A stretch of 6,483 nucleotides of DNA from Alphaproteobacteria bacterium. Lineage in GTDB: Bacteria; Pseudomonadota; Alphaproteobacteria; Sphingomonadales; Rhodothalassiaceae. Numbering within the stretch: the first letter of the stretch is position 1; each line of letters begins with the position of its first letter. This document shows positions 5,810-6,483 of the stretch, piece after piece. The notes beneath the pieces were generated by a model, which did not search any database, was not told the DNA's origin, and saw only the letters and a program-made list of their open reading frames with translations. The translations under genes and the position numbers were made by a program. Location: positions 1 through 6,483 of the forward strand of contig RFIU01000008.1 in the NCBI GenBank assembly GCA_003695555.1, given 5' to 3'.

Positions 5810-6483
5810 TTGAACGCCAGCAGCCCTTCGGATGCCGAGACGGCGCATCCTTCCCGTCCGCTTACCGGGCGTCTTGCGCTGATTACCGGCGCATCGCGCG
5901 GAATCGGCCGGGCTACGGCGCTGGCGCTGGCTGGCGAGGGGGCGCATGTCATCGCCATCGCCCGCCCTTCCAGCGTCGCAGCGCTCGAATCTCTTGACGA
6001 TGAAATCCGCGAGGCAGGCGGCAGTGCGACCTTGACGCCCCTAGACCTGACGGAAGGTGACGCGATCGACCGGCTCGGCGCGGCGATCTATGAACGCTGG
6101 GGGCATCTCGACCTTCTCATCGGCAATGCCGGACGGCTCGGCGTGCTCTCGCCCGTCACCCATATCGATCCGAAGGAATGGGAACGCACCATCGCGGTCA
6201 ATCTGACTTCCAATTTCCGCCTGATCCGCTCGCTCGACCCGCTGCTGCGCCGGTCCGAGGATCCGCGCGCCGTCTTCGTTACTTCGGGCGCAGCCGGCCG
6301 GCACAAGGCCTATTGGGGACTCTATGCGGCGAGCAAGGCCGCGCTCGAGACGCTGGTACTCACCTATGAGGCCGAATGTCGGCTTTCCGGCATCCGGGTC
6401 AATCTCGTTGATCCCGGTCCCGTGCGCACTTCGATGCGCGCACAGGCCTATCCCGGCGAGGATCCCGAGACATTGCCTGAACC
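5810..6483 (+). CDS. Short-chain dehydrogenase/reductase (SDR), 3' end outside window
   Basis: The first 224 codons of a classical SDR-family NAD(P)-dependent oxidoreductase, open to the window edge. After an 17-residue polar lead, the Rossmann motif TGASRGIG occupies 26-33. It is followed by D79-L80 (adenine pocket), NAG at 106-108, and the catalytic tetrad N131, S159, Y172, K176 (YAASK), with PGPVRT at 202-207. R52 after the second beta strand may favour NADP, but that is an inference. The substrate cannot be told: SDRs act on many alcohols and ketones. The start is TTG at 5810, supported by GGGAGA just upstream. The gene lies 20 bases after purF on the same strand and is probably cotranscribed with it; I recall an SDR gene following purF in many alphaproteobacteria, so it looks like a stable neighbour rather than a recent arrival. 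Confidence 0.92.
   Translation, partial: MNASSPSDAETAHPSRPLTGRLALITGASRGIGRATALALAGEGAHVIAIARPSSVAALESLDDEIREAGGSATLTPLDLTEGDAIDRLGAAIYERWGHLDLLIGNAGRLGVLSPVTHIDPKEWERTIAVNLTSNFRLIRSLDPLLRRSEDPRAVFVTSGAAGRHKAYWGLYAASKAALETLVLTYEAECRLSGIRVNLVDPGPVRTSMRAQAYPGEDPETLPE

Noticed and set aside
4230..5810. Minus-strand ORF of 526 codons opposite purF
   Set aside because: Long antisense frames are common over high-GC genes. Its His/Asp/Arg-rich translation shows no domain, while the plus strand encodes a complete PurF.
1..6483. Search for CRISPR arrays, tRNA or rRNA genes, insertion sequences, attachment sites or a defence or toxin system
   Set aside because: No regularly spaced repeats, cloverleaf-like sequence, transposase motifs or terminal inverted repeats were seen; apart from the PAS gene the content is ordinary housekeeping.

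Overview
The window is a chromosomal housekeeping segment from a high-GC Gram-negative bacterium, most likely an alphaproteobacterium. The reasons are the gene content (mlaE-mlaF, radA, cvpA, purF, SDR), the strong G/C bias at third codon positions, and the PAS_5-type PAS protein, a family I know mainly from alphaproteobacteria. I cannot assign a genus from sequence reading alone. All identifications come from recognising motifs and family-typical residues; no search was run.

Layout. (1) 1-245: C-terminal end of an MlaE-family ABC permease. Its stop overlaps (ATGA) the start of an MlaF-type ATPase at 242-1066. Together they form the inner-membrane core of a phospholipid/retrograde lipid transporter. 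No MlaD-type substrate-binding gene follows. (2) 1133-1687, minus strand: a short PAS-domain protein, convergent with mlaF and divergent from radA. A perfect 21-bp tandem duplication covers its stop codon. (3) 1688-1950: non-coding divergent intergenic region with weak promoter-like signals. (4) 1951-3363: radA, whose start is at 1951 rather than at the in-frame GTG 120 bases upstream. (5) 3412-4125: cvpA. (6) 4126-4286: a spacer with a palindrome, a plausible sigma70-like promoter and two candidate purF starts. (7) 4287-5789: purF, with a glutamine amidotransferase half and a phosphoribosyltransferase half, and all four cysteines of the Fe-S type. (8) 5810-6483: a short-chain dehydrogenase/reductase that starts with TTG and runs off the right edge.

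Functionally, mlaE-mlaF concern envelope lipid asymmetry, radA recombination and branch migration, cvpA an inner-membrane protein linked to envelope or purine-related phenotypes, and purF the first committed step of purine synthesis. radA, cvpA, purF and the SDR gene are co-directional; cvpA next to purF is a widespread arrangement. The minus-strand PAS gene is the one member that breaks the co-directional run. I see no mobile element, CRISPR array, RNA gene or undescribed multi-gene system. The most unusual features are the tandem duplication over the PAS gene stop codon and the chain of ATGA-overlapping micro-ORFs leading into purF.
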